Numbered from the stretch's first letter, positions 7,902-14,454 are shown. The stretch is DNA of 14,676 nucleotides from Spirochaetaceae bacterium (GCA_031275595.1 JAISOO010000092.1:1-14676), one strand, 5' to 3'. The notes: a model not told the origin generated them from the sequence alone. Translations and numbers: made by a program.

Positions 7902-9176
7902 CTAGGAACGATAATCGCCGTTTATCCTGACATAGTCATAGGTAAGGTCGCATCCCCAGGCTACGGCCTCCCCCGGGCCGAGGTTAAGGGGATCAGGCAG
8001 AGGAATTTCCCCGGTCCCCGCCGGGTTTTTCCCCGCCAGGTCCACCAGGATCCATATTTCATCTTCCAAAAGAATTCCCTTAGCCTCGTCCTCGGAAAAG
8101 GGAACCGCCGCCCCCTCCCGGCATACCAAAAGGGAACCCCGGCGGCTCGCGAAACGGACATCCACGGCGGCCGGATCAAAGGGGACCCCGGCGTAACCGA
8201 GGGCGCAGAGCACCCGGCCCCAGTTGGCGTCGGCGCCGAAACAGGCGGCTTTCACCAGATTTGAGGCGGCCACGGATTTTGCCAGAGCCTCCGCAATCTC
8301 CTCATCCGCCGCTCCCCGGACCGCCACGTTGAGCAGTTTGCCGGCCCCCTCCCCATCCCGGGCCATAGCCCGGGTAAGGTGTACGCAGAGGAATTCCAGG
8401 GCTTTTTGAAAGGCTTCGAATTCATCCCCCCCGGTATTAATCGGCGGATTCCCCGCTTCACCGTTGGCCATAATCAGGACCATATCATTGGTGGAGGTGT
8501 CCCCGTCCACGGTAAGCCGGTTAAAAGAACGTCTAACCCCATGCAGGAGGGCCCGGTCAAGGAAGGGCGCGGATATGGCGGCATCGGTGGTGATAAAACA
8601 GAGCATGGTGGCCATATTGGGATGGATCATCCCCGAACCCTTGACCATACCCCCCAGCCGGACCGGAATACCCCGGATTGCTGTCTCCAGGGAAATATCC
8701 TTTTTCCGGGTGTCGGTGGTCATGATCCCCTCCAGGGCGGCGTCATGGCCCGCCTTATCCCCCCGCAGGGATTGAACCAGGCGGTCCATACCGGCTTCAA
8801 TAAGCGCCATGGGCAGGGGCAGGCCGATAACCCCGGTAGAAGCCACCGCCACCTCTTCCCCGGCTATGGCGAGCTTTTCCCCGGCCAGATCCGCCATGCG
8901 CCGGGCCGCGGCCAGCCCCGCCTCGCCGGTACAGGCGTTGGCGTTACCCGAATTGGCAATCACCGCCCGGCAGGTCCCCCGGACCAGGCGTTCCCGGCTG
9001 ACCAGGACGCTGGCGGCCTGAACCCGGTTGGTGGTAAACATCGCCGCCGAGGTACAGGGCTTTTCCGAATAGATCAGGGCCAAATCCCGTTTTTGGGATG
9101 AAGCCTTTATACCGGCCCGGATCCCCCCGGCCCGGAATCCCCTGGGAGCGCACACGCCCCCCTCTATCTCTTTCAC
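7902..9176 (-). CDS. argJ: Glutamate N-acetyltransferase / ornithine acetyltransferase
   Basis: ArgJ moves the acetyl group from N-acetylornithine to glutamate, closing the acetyl cycle; some members also use acetyl-CoA and so start the pathway. The 424-residue protein is a typical full-length precursor. The autoprocessing site is visible as [16 protein letters not shown], where cleavage before Thr190 gives the two subunits and makes Thr190 the nucleophile. Other hallmarks are [13 protein letters not shown] (72-84), [16 protein letters not shown] and the C-terminal [10 protein letters not shown]. The start is GTG at 9176, supported by GAGGGGG seven bases upstream. It lies 47 bases after argC. 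Whether it is mono- or bifunctional cannot be read from sequence. Confidence 0.95.
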   Translation of the reverse strand: MKEIEGGVCAPRGFRAGGIRAGIKASSQKRDLALIYSEKPCTSAAMFTTNRVQAASVLVSRERLVRGTCRAVIANSGNANACTGEAGLAAARRMADLAGEKLAIAGEEVAVASTGVIGLPLPMALIEAGMDRLVQSLRGDKAGHDAALEGIMTTDTRKKDISLETAIRGIPVRLGGMVKGSGMIHPNMATMLCFITTDAAISAPFLDRALLHGVRRSFNRLTVDGDTSTNDMVLIMANGEAGNPPINTGGDEFEAFQKALEFLCVHLTRAMARDGEGAGKLLNVAVRGAADEEIAEALAKSVAASNLVKAACFGADANWGRVLCALGYAGVPFDPAAVDVRFASRRGSLLVCREGAAVPFSEDEAKGILLEDEIWILVDLAGKNPAGTGEIPLPDPLNLGPGEAVAWGCDLTYDYVRINGDYRS

Positions 9177-9223
9177 CGTCCGTTCCCCCTCTGTTCATCA
9201 ACCATACCGCAGCCGCGGTTTCA

Positions 9224-10330
9224 TTAAAATAACGAAGGAATCGCGGTAAGTCCCGCGGTTTCGTCAAATCCAAAAACAATATTCATATTCTGAATAGCCT
9301 GCCCCGCGGCGCCCTTAACCATATTGTCAACGGCGCTGAGAATGATCAGGGTCGTACCCGCCTGGTCCAGGTGTACCGAAATATCGCAGAAATTGGACTG
9401 CCGCACCCGGTTGGAAGCGGCGGCGATCCCCGGGGGAAGCACCCGGATAAAGGGCTCGTCCCGGTAAAACTCCGCATAGAGTTCCCGAATTTTCCCGGTT
9501 TTCTCCTCAATTTCCCCGCCCGGGGGACGGGGGGCTCCGAAAACAGCCCGGGACCGCCAGGATTCCGCCAGGGGGATATAGATGGTACTGAGGATCCCCC
9601 GGTTCATAGGCGCCAGATGGGGGGTAAAGATCACCCCCCGGGCGCTTCCTCCGGCCATGGCGGCGAAATTCCGGCTTATCTCCGGGGTATGCCGATGGGC
9701 GCCCACCTTGTAGGGGATCACCGCGTCGGCGCATTCGGGGTAATGGAAGGCCCGGCTCGGCTCCCGCCCTCCCCCGGTTATTCCGGAGGCGGCGTCCACG
9801 ATCACTACCCCCGGTCCGGCAAGGCCCCGGGCAAGGGCGGGTAAAGCCCCCAGGGACGCCGCGGTAGGATACCAGCCGGGATTCCCGATGATCACCCCCC
9901 CGCGGGCGGCAAGTTCCTGTATCTTTCGCCGGTTAAATTCCGGCAGGCCATATACGGCATACGACCGCAGTTCGGGGTACTTATAGGGCCTCCCGTACCA
10001 GGCGGCATAGGTTTCCTCATCATCCCCAAAACGAAAATCCGCGGATATATCGATAAAGGGGATCCCTTTTTCCATGCAGAGCTTTCCGTAATCCTCCCCC
10101 GCTCCGGCGGGGAGGGCCGAAAAAACCACCCCGGAATTTTCAACCACCGCCTCCGCCTTATCCAGGGCAACCGAAACCCGCTTGAGAAAATTGGGGTAAA
10201 CCGCTTCAATCCGGTCCCCCAAAAAACTCACCGAAGAAAGGGAAAGCCCCGTAACCTCGACATGGCCTGATAAAAGCCGGACCAACTCCGCCCCGGCGTA
10301 CCCGGTAGCGCCAATAACTCCCGCGATCAT
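9224..10330 (-). CDS. argC: N-acetyl-gamma-glutamyl-phosphate reductase, catalytic Cys replaced by Trp
   Basis: ArgC reduces N-acetylglutamyl-5-phosphate with NADPH to the semialdehyde, through a thioester on an active-site Cys. The N-terminal GVIGATGYAGAELVRLL is the nucleotide-binding motif; FSALPAG, DISADFRF, YGLPEFNR, ASGITGGGREP and the catalytic His segment HRHTPEI are all present. The family's GNPGCYPT, however, reads GNPGWYPT: residue 153 is Trp, codon TGG at 9874-9872, one base from a Cys codon. The protein is 368 residues, against about 345 usually, owing to a loop near RSRAVFGAPRPPGGEIEEK. GAGG seven bases upstream supports the ATG. It is the promoter-proximal gene of argCJBD. If the codon is real the enzyme should be inactive or altered; a base-call error is equally possible. 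Confidence 0.92.
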   Translation of the reverse strand: MIAGVIGATGYAGAELVRLLSGHVEVTGLSLSSVSFLGDRIEAVYPNFLKRVSVALDKAEAVVENSGVVFSALPAGAGEDYGKLCMEKGIPFIDISADFRFGDDEETYAAWYGRPYKYPELRSYAVYGLPEFNRRKIQELAARGGVIIGNPGWYPTAASLGALPALARGLAGPGVVIVDAASGITGGGREPSRAFHYPECADAVIPYKVGAHRHTPEISRNFAAMAGGSARGVIFTPHLAPMNRGILSTIYIPLAESWRSRAVFGAPRPPGGEIEEKTGKIRELYAEFYRDEPFIRVLPPGIAAASNRVRQSNFCDISVHLDQAGTTLIILSAVDNMVKGAAGQAIQNMNIVFGFDETAGLTAIPSLF

Positions 10331-10347
10331 ACCGCAACCTCACCCGT

Positions 10348-10371
10348 TTGTTTTGAGCCGTCTCAAAACAA
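10348..10371 (-). promoter_or_regulatory. Hairpin just upstream of the argC ribosome-binding site
   Basis: A perfect 10-bp stem, TTGTTTTGAG with CTCAAAACAA and a four-base loop, lies 17 bases before the argC start, immediately upstream of its GAGG site. It could affect translation initiation or mRNA stability. The CAAAAC wording resembles the intergenic hairpins elsewhere in the window. Confidence 0.6.
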
Positions 10372-10418
10372 GGGGGTTTGAAACAGCCGCTCTTTACAGA
10401 AGAAATAGACCTTTAAAG

Positions 10419-10472
10419 GGGAGAACCTCCCGCTCACGTTAAGAACAGGCCGGTAAACTCCGGCGCGTTCTC
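10419..10472 (-). promoter_or_regulatory. Competing hairpins in the argC leader (candidate attenuator)
   Basis: On the minus strand GAGAAC (10472-10467) can pair with GTTCTT (10446-10441), enclosing a GCCGG/CCGGC hairpin, or with GTTCTC (10426-10421). The latter overlaps the hairpin GGGAG-GTT-CTCCC (10431-10419), followed only by a short CTTT. The pairings are mutually exclusive. GAGAAC overlaps the stop codon of the Arg-rich leader ORF, as expected for ribosome-mediated attenuation. The weak U-run is the main objection. Confidence 0.4.
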
Positions 10473-10578
10473 ACTTAAGGCGGGTGGTACGGAGACGGGA
10501 TACATAATAACCGGCAAGAAAAAAAGCCGGCCGGCGGGAAAGGGAAACACCATCCCGCAAAATCCGCTGTCTATTCAT
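10471..10578 (-). CDS. Candidate arginine-rich leader peptide of the arg operon
   Basis: The ATG at 10578 opens 35 codons ending at TGA 10473-10471. Eight residues are Arg (positions 3, 5, 8, 15, 16, 28, 30, 33), with three in the last eight codons (RLRTTRLK), where attenuation control codons usually lie. It sits between a candidate promoter and the competing hairpins, about 140 bases before argC. No Shine-Dalgarno site precedes the ATG, so it would need leaderless initiation, and the frame also remains open upstream into the repeat. Arg codons are common in GC-rich sequence, so chance cannot be excluded. Confidence 0.4.
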   Translation of the reverse strand: MNRQRILRDGVSLSRRPAFFLAGYYVSRLRTTRLK

Positions 10579-10585
10579 AATTATA

Positions 10586-10613
10586 AAATTACACAAATAT
10601 GTATCCCTGTCAA
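10586..10613 (-). promoter_or_regulatory. Possible promoter of the arg operon
   Basis: A consensus -35 TTGACA lies at 10613-10608 on the minus strand. At 16-17 bases the -10 is poor (TAATTT, or AATTTT with a preceding TGT), which would start RNA near the leader ATG at 10578. A perfect TATAAT (10585-10580) is 22 bases away, too far for this -35 but possibly used on its own. The exact start is therefore unclear. Confidence 0.4.
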
Positions 10614-10631
10614 CGCTTATTTCTATATGTT

Positions 10632-10748
10632 TGAGCATTTCCCAAAACCCGGTTGGTTTTCGGCAATAGTCTTGAAAAAGCGGTCTAAAGCCCGCTTTTT
10701 CCCATAAATCTAAGGTTGCTTTCCCAAAAGCTGAAGTTTTGGGAAAGC
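10632..10748 (-). repeat. 117-bp dispersed hairpin element, copy 2 (inverted)
   Basis: Reverse complement of 2472-2588 with six mismatches and no gaps. The first two stem-loops are intact: 10718-10729 with 10737-10748, differing from copy 1 only in the loop, and the identical 10-bp stem 10674-10683 with 10692-10701. One arm of the third stem has diverged (GCATT changed to CTATT and others), so that hairpin is partly lost. TTATGCAAATTTT at 10763-10775 mirrors the AAAATTGCATAA flank of copy 1. It lies between the arg leader and the divergent Cys-rich gene, where the symmetrical middle hairpin could insulate both. Confidence 0.85.
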
Positions 10749-10797
10749 CTCGTTTGTAATTTTTATGCAAATTTTACCCCGAATTTACCAATATCCC

Positions 10798-10853
10798 TTG
10801 ACTAATTATGGGTATTTTGGAATATTTATACATTCGAGTTTGTTCCAAAATCC
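10798..10853 (+). promoter_or_regulatory. Possible promoter with flanking inverted repeat
   Basis: TTGACT (10798-10803) and TATTTA (10823-10828) are 19 bases apart in an AT-rich patch about 110 bases before the Cys-rich gene. An inverted repeat ATTTTGGAA (10814-10822) and TTCCAAAAT (10843-10851), extended by GG and CC, straddles the -10. It may be an operator or an RNA hairpin. Confidence 0.3.
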
Positions 10854-10892
10854 AATGACCAGGCAAGATCAAGTTTTTGAAAGATAAATTAT

Positions 10893-10915
10893 GCTTGTCA
10901 AGCAGCCTTAGATTT
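10893..10915 (+). repeat. Short stem plus CCTTAGATTT motif
   Basis: A weak stem GCTTG/CAAGC (10893-10903) is followed by AGCCTTAGATTT, repeating the hairpin-plus-motif pattern seen at 2502, 7882 and 10718. It lies 24 bases before the Cys-rich gene. Confidence 0.5.
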
Positions 10916-10938
10916 CAAGTGTTAACAAGGCAGGTAAA

Positions 10939-11316
10939 ATGATGATTCAAACAGCTGAATTGGAAGTTCAAGAAGCAAGGGCTTTAGAGCCGGTAATCAG
11001 CCAAGACGCCGCAGAGGAATTCCAAAGCGGAAAGATATATTGCGCCAATTGTATCCATTGTAAACTGATCCCCGCAAAATCGGATCGGGAGGAACGGTAT
11101 GTACTCCGCATCCGCTGTGCGGCCGGAAAATGGAAAAAAAAGCTCGGCCAGGAAAAGATGTACAAATATTGCACCATCACCCGCCGTTATCTGGACAGCT
11201 GTGATGCCTATGAAGAAATGGGCGATACCCGGGAATTTATCCGGGAACTTCGCAAAAACCTCCCAAACAGGGACGAATTCTACACCCTTTTTGACGATAA
11301 GGATGAGGACGATTAA
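10939..11316 (+). CDS. Small Cys-rich hypothetical protein, possible zinc or Fe-S site
   Basis: I do not recognise this 125-residue protein. Residues 1-30 are acidic. The core then shows CANCIHC (Cys35, 38, 41), IRCAAGKW (Cys60), YCTITRRY (Cys78) and DSCDAYEEM (Cys88), with Lys/Arg-rich stretches between. The spacing, a CxxC knuckle followed by RCxxGxW and a late CxxY, is what small zinc-ribbon or cluster-binding domains look like, so metal binding is a fair guess. The C-terminus is strongly acidic (FDDKDEDD). There is no signal peptide or membrane segment, so it is probably cytoplasmic. It has its own promoter region and is separated by 74 bases from the next reading frame. A site AAGG is near the ATG; the first two codons are both ATG. 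Confidence 0.8.
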   Translation: MMIQTAELEVQEARALEPVISQDAAEEFQSGKIYCANCIHCKLIPAKSDREERYVLRIRCAAGKWKKKLGQEKMYKYCTITRRYLDSCDAYEEMGDTREFIRELRKNLPNRDEFYTLFDDKDEDD

Positions 11317-11412
11317 TACCCGGGGACTTTTCCCGAAAGCGGCCGCGTTGTGGGAAAGGCCCTTCCCCCGGGGTTGTCGGCGGGGGTTATATGTTGAGGA
11401 GACCCGGCAAAC

Positions 11413-11449
11413 CCCTTGTTATTAATACCTTAATAGCATATAACAAGGG
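11413..11449 (+). promoter_or_regulatory. Promoter with perfect palindrome before the lipoprotein gene
   Basis: CCCTTGTTAT (11413-11422) and ATAACAAGGG (11440-11449) form a perfect 10-bp inverted repeat. TTGTTA (11416-11421) and TATAAC (11439-11444), within the arms, are 17 bases apart and fit -35 and -10 hexamers. Transcription would begin near 11451, the A of the ATG, giving a leaderless mRNA, and the palindrome would act as an operator. Alternatively it is a hairpin hiding AAGGG. Confidence 0.45.
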
Positions 11450-11450
11450 T

Positions 11451-11852
11451 ATGTATCGAATCAAATATATGGCCTTTGCTTTAATCGGTTTTTGGGTTGT
11501 TTCCTGCGCCTCCGGCCCCCTGAATATTCCCGATGGCTTAAGTCCCGCGGAATTGATTCAACGGGGACAGGAGGCACTGGATAGAAACAAATATGATCAC
11601 GCCTTGCAGTATTACGAGGTTCTTTTACAAGAGTACCCGACAAACATGGAACTTGTATGCACGGCGGAATATGAGATTGCCTTTATCCATTATAAGCAAA
11701 AAAAATACAGCCAGGCCAGGAGCGAATTTAACAGCCTTTTGACCCGGTACGATACCCCCGATGCGGAATTATTGCCCTTGCAGTTCAAAATATTATCCGA
11801 AATCGTCCTTGAAAAGGTCCCCCTTAATCCAGTAGTACCGGACCATGAATAA
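11451..11852 (+). CDS. Small TPR lipoprotein
   Basis: The 133-residue product starts with a lipoprotein signal peptide: MYRIKY, a hydrophobic run, then VVSC with Cys19 as the lipidated residue, a lipobox acceptable for spirochaetes. From about residue 35 there are two TPR-like helical repeats, ELIQRGQEALDRNKYDHALQ with YYEVLLQEYP, then AEYEIAFIHYKQKKYSQARS with EFNSLLTRYD. This is the architecture of BamD- and YfgL-associated small scaffolds, but it is much shorter than BamD, so I make no specific call. The frame extends upstream to an ATG at 11391; the signal peptide makes 11451 the better start. Another ATG lies at 11469. The gene overlaps the EamA gene by eight bases (ATGAATAA), so the two are translationally coupled. 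It probably sits on the periplasmic face of a membrane. Confidence 0.82.
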   Translation: MYRIKYMAFALIGFWVVSCASGPLNIPDGLSPAELIQRGQEALDRNKYDHALQYYEVLLQEYPTNMELVCTAEYEIAFIHYKQKKYSQARSEFNSLLTRYDTPDAELLPLQFKILSEIVLEKVPLNPVVPDHE

Positions 11853-12867
11853 ACAAGCCCTCAAGGCGGATCTGCTTTTATTACTGACATCCTGCATCTG
11901 GGGTTTTGGGTTTGTGGCCCAGCGTTCGGGAATGGAATATGTGGGGCCCTTTGCCTTTAACGGCATACGGTTTATTTTAGGAAGCCTTTCCCTCCTTCCC
12001 CTCATCCTGTTCAGGCGGAAAAAGGGACTGAAATTGAAACAAACCGGGGGATCCTCCGGTTCCCTTATTTTTAATTCCTTCCTGGCGGGGGGCTGCCTTT
12101 TTTTCGCGGTGACCCTCCAGCAGGGGGGGCTCATGTTTACCACCGCGGGAAACTCGGGATTTATCACCGGCCTGTATGTGGTTTTAGTCCCTATAGTGGG
12201 TATTTTTTGGGGCAAAAAAACCGGACTTCCCACCTGGATAGGCGCGGGATGCACCCTGAGCGGGCTCTATTTCCTCAGCGCCGCCGGGCATTTGGAATCA
12301 ATTAACCCCGGGGATATCGTCACCGCCGTAAGCGCCATCTTCTGGGCCCTGCATGTATTACTCATCGACCGGCTGGTAAAAACCACGGACCCAATTCTGC
12401 TTTCTTCGGGACAATTCGCCTGGTGCGGTTCCCTCTCGCTTGCCGCCGCCCTGACGGTGGAACCTTTTTTTGGAGGCTGGATACAAGCCATAAACCCGGC
12501 CCTGTATTCTTCGGGGCTCTTTTCCTGGCACAGCCTTCCCGCTCTCATAAGCGGCATTGGTTCCGGGTCGATCTCCGGGGAATCCCTGCGGAACAGCCTT
12601 GTCCCCATACTTTACGGGGGCTTGGGCTCGGTGGGTGTGGCCTATACCCTCCAAGTGGTAGCCCAGCAAAATGCGCCCCCGGCCCACGCCACCATTATCC
12701 TCTGCCTGGAGGGATGTTTTGCCGCCCTGGGAGGGGTTCTGCTCCTGAGGGAACCCCTGGGGACCTGGACCTTTCTGGGATTTTGCCTCATACTCTCCGG
12801 CACCCTCATCACCCAGTGGGAGGTTGTCGCCGGAGGTTTCGGCGGAAAGAAGGCGAAAAACGGGTAA
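11845..12867 (+). CDS. EamA/DMT-family inner-membrane transporter
   Basis: A 340-residue membrane protein with two EamA repeats of about five helices each. The first opens with LLLLTSCIWGFGFVAQRSGM (11-30), the typical W-G-x-x-F start of the family, and GPFAFNGIRFILG; the second begins near GDIVTAVSAIFWALHVLLIDR (156-176). The C-terminal half has AHATIILCLEGCFAALGGVLLLREPL (281-306), close to the family's 'E P v f a a l' signature. Residues about 208-250 form an extra loop rich in Ser, Gly and Pro between helices, making it longer than the usual 300 or so. Family members export or import amino acids, nucleotides and other metabolites; the substrate cannot be deduced. Start overlaps the lipoprotein gene; the 3' end overlaps the SfsA frame by up to 44 bases. 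Confidence 0.9.
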   Translation: MNKQALKADLLLLLTSCIWGFGFVAQRSGMEYVGPFAFNGIRFILGSLSLLPLILFRRKKGLKLKQTGGSSGSLIFNSFLAGGCLFFAVTLQQGGLMFTTAGNSGFITGLYVVLVPIVGIFWGKKTGLPTWIGAGCTLSGLYFLSAAGHLESINPGDIVTAVSAIFWALHVLLIDRLVKTTDPILLSSGQFAWCGSLSLAAALTVEPFFGGWIQAINPALYSSGLFSWHSLPALISGIGSGSISGESLRNSLVPILYGGLGSVGVAYTLQVVAQQNAPPAHATIILCLEGCFAALGGVLLLREPLGTWTFLGFCLILSGTLITQWEVVAGGFGGKKAKNG

Positions 12868-14077
12868 CAACGCCCCGGGAGGCGGTACGGTACGGCTCTT
12901 TACCAACCACCGGGAGGCCTTTTTTGTAAGACGCCCCAACCGCTTCCTTATCATCGCCCGGGACGGGGACGAGGAAATTCCCTGCCACTGCCCTAATCCG
13001 GGGCGGCTTGTCGAATTTGTTTTTCCCGGCGCAAGACTCATCCTGGAACGGAGGGAGCCCCCTCCCCCGGAATCGGGGCCTTCCCGGATTTCCTCCGCCC
13101 GGGCCAAGACCGGCTGGACCGCGGTGGGGATCTATTACCGGGACGGGGTGGTCCCCCTCTTTTCCTCCCGGGCAAATAAGGCGGCGGAACTCCTGATCCT
13201 AAAAAAAATAATCCCCGGCATCCGGGAAATCCACCGGGAATTTACCCTGGGGGCATCCCGTTTTGACTTTCTCTGCATTGACCGGAAGGGAAACCGGCAT
13301 CTGGTAGAGGTAAAGGCCTGTTCCCTCATCGAATACGGGGTTGCCATGTTCCCCGACGCCCCCAGCGGCCGGGCCCTGAAACATCTGGAAGAACTGGCGG
13401 CTCTACGGGAAGAGGGGTATAACAGCCATGTGCTTTTTGTCATTGTCCACGGAAAACCCCGGGTTTTTATCCCCAACCTCCATACAGACCCCGCCTTCGC
13501 CGCGGCCCTGAGCCGTTATGGCAGCGTCAAGGGCCATCCGGGGGTGGAAATCCACGCCGCCCTGCTTTGCTGTAACCGGGAGGGCGCGGCGGTACTGACG
13601 CCGGCGGCTATCCCGGTGGATCTTTCCCATGGGAAACTGGCGGAAAGCAACCGGGGCAGTTACCTCATCCTCCTCAAACTTCCCGAACCCGCGAAAATTG
13701 CCGCCGGGTCCCTGGGTCCCCGGCTTTACACTCCGGGCTGGTATGTCTACGCCGGCTCCGCCCAAAAAAATCTCTCCACCCGTATAAACCGGCACCTGCG
13801 GAAAATCAGAAAACAAAAACACTGGCACCTCGATTACCTGACCCCCCACGCGGAAACCATCAAGGCCCTGCCCGTCTTCTCCTACCGCAATCTGGAATGT
13901 TCTTTGGCAAAGGCCTTAGCCGATCTGGGGGGAAGGGCCGTCCCGGGTTTCGGGTGCTCCGATTGCCGTTGCAAAAGCCATCTCTACTATTTTGCGGCTC
14001 CTCCCCTGGGGAACCGCGCCTTTGTGGACCTTCTGCTCCGGTTCCGCCATGAAGAGGGCTTACAAAAGGAGGTCTGA
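12824..14077 (+). CDS. sfsA: SfsA nuclease fused to DUF123 (GIY-YIG-like) domain
   Basis: A two-domain protein. Residues about 22-265 are SfsA: FFVRRPNRFLIIARDG, the HCPNPGRLVEF segment, SRFDF (145-149), LVEVKACSLIEYGVAMFPDAP (160-180) and RALKHL. Asp148, Glu162 and Lys164 fit a PD-(D/E)xK nuclease centre. Residues about 278-392 are DUF123, a GIY-YIG-related domain: GSYLILLKL, GWYVYAGSA, RINRHLRK, HWHLDYL, then ECSLAKAL and FGCSDCRCKSHLYYF. SfsA is reported as a DNA/RNA nuclease or DNA-binding protein in E. coli; the natural role is unsettled. No ATG or GTG is available at the N-terminus: the first candidate is TTG at 12824, directly abutting GGGAGG. A second GGGAGG (12879-12884) precedes in-frame ACG, so true initiation is uncertain. 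Coupled to the EamA gene by overlap. Confidence 0.87.
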   Translation: MSPEVSAERRRKTGNNAPGGGTVRLFTNHREAFFVRRPNRFLIIARDGDEEIPCHCPNPGRLVEFVFPGARLILERREPPPPESGPSRISSARAKTGWTAVGIYYRDGVVPLFSSRANKAAELLILKKIIPGIREIHREFTLGASRFDFLCIDRKGNRHLVEVKACSLIEYGVAMFPDAPSGRALKHLEELAALREEGYNSHVLFVIVHGKPRVFIPNLHTDPAFAAALSRYGSVKGHPGVEIHAALLCCNREGAAVLTPAAIPVDLSHGKLAESNRGSYLILLKLPEPAKIAAGSLGPRLYTPGWYVYAGSAQKNLSTRINRHLRKIRKQKHWHLDYLTPHAETIKALPVFSYRNLECSLAKALADLGGRAVPGFGCSDCRCKSHLYYFAAPPLGNRAFVDLLLRFRHEEGLQKEV

Positions 14078-14095
14078 CATCACCGTACTGGAACC

Positions 14096-14296
14096 TTATA
14101 CCACCTCGTAGCCCGCCTCAACCACCGCGGATTTCATCGCCTCCAGGGTTACCGTATCCTCGTGGTCCACCACCGCGTTTTTGTCCGTAAGGCTTACCTC
14201 GGCTGTTTTCACCCCCGGTATTTCTTGTAAGGCGCCGGTAACATACCGCACACAATGATCGCAGGACATCCCTTCAATTTTCAGCGTCGTCTTCAT
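14096..14296 (-). CDS. copZ: Heavy-metal-associated domain protein, CopZ-like metallochaperone
   Basis: A 66-residue single HMA domain. MKTTLKIEGMSCDHCVRYV carries the GMxCxxC copper-binding loop with Cys12 and Cys15, followed by ALQEIPGVKTAEVSL and the closing AVVEAGYEVV, a complete ferredoxin-like fold. Such proteins carry Cu(I) in the cytoplasm to a P-type ATPase; a mercury-binding MerP relative would normally have a signal peptide, absent here. AAGGAG precedes the ATG. No CopA ATPase is nearby. It lies downstream of the 5S rRNA gene on the same strand with about 270 bases between, and converges on sfsA with only 18 bases and no obvious terminator. The symbol is by similarity. Confidence 0.88.
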   Translation of the reverse strand: MKTTLKIEGMSCDHCVRYVTGALQEIPGVKTAEVSLTDKNAVVDHEDTVTLEAMKSAVVEAGYEVV

Positions 14297-14375
14297 ATAA
14301 ACTCCTTCAAAAGCACAAGCCCTTGGTCAGCCGGGCCGGTTTCAATACCCATTCTCATTAGGAATTTGGGCGCAT

Positions 14376-14454
14376 CGAACCTCCGGTTCGCCGCGGCCGG
14401 ACCGGGCTATCCGCTCCAATACGTTTTGCCAGACAGAGCCTGTCAAAACGTATT
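14376..14454 (-). other. Stem-loops between 5S rRNA and the HMA gene
   Basis: AATACGTTTTG (14418-14428) pairs perfectly with CAAAACGTATT (14444-14454), with a small ACAG/CTGT inner stem. A second hairpin CGAACC-TCC-GGTTCG lies at 14376-14390. A further GGGAG/CTCCC stem is at 14535-14547. None is followed by a good U-run. The rest of 14297-14568 shows no convincing gene or promoter. Confidence 0.6.

Noticed and set aside
10477..10496. T-box-like string AAGGCGGGTGGTACGG on the + strand
   Set aside because: It resembles the T-box core but the downstream + gene is a Cys-rich orphan over 400 bases away, beyond the repeat, and no specifier stem is evident. The bases are explained by the Arg/Thr codons of the opposite-strand leader ORF.
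10570..10590. ArgR operator near the arg promoter (TATGAAT half-site)
   Set aside because: Only one half-site is visible, with no facing ATTCA at the right distance, so an ARG box is not supported.
10579..10770. Upstream part of the long minus-strand frame (99 codons in all) running through repeat copy 2
   Set aside because: It runs through the hairpin element, shares no protein features, and the candidate arg promoter lies inside it. Only the last 35 codons were kept as a possible leader peptide.
14068..14074. Strong ribosome site AAGGAGG at the end of sfsA
   Set aside because: No + strand start codon with a meaningful frame follows it; the next gene lies on the other strand.
14376..14400. 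tRNA-like T-arm (GGTTCG on the minus strand)
   Set aside because: No acceptor, D or anticodon stem can be built around it; it is a simple six-base hairpin.
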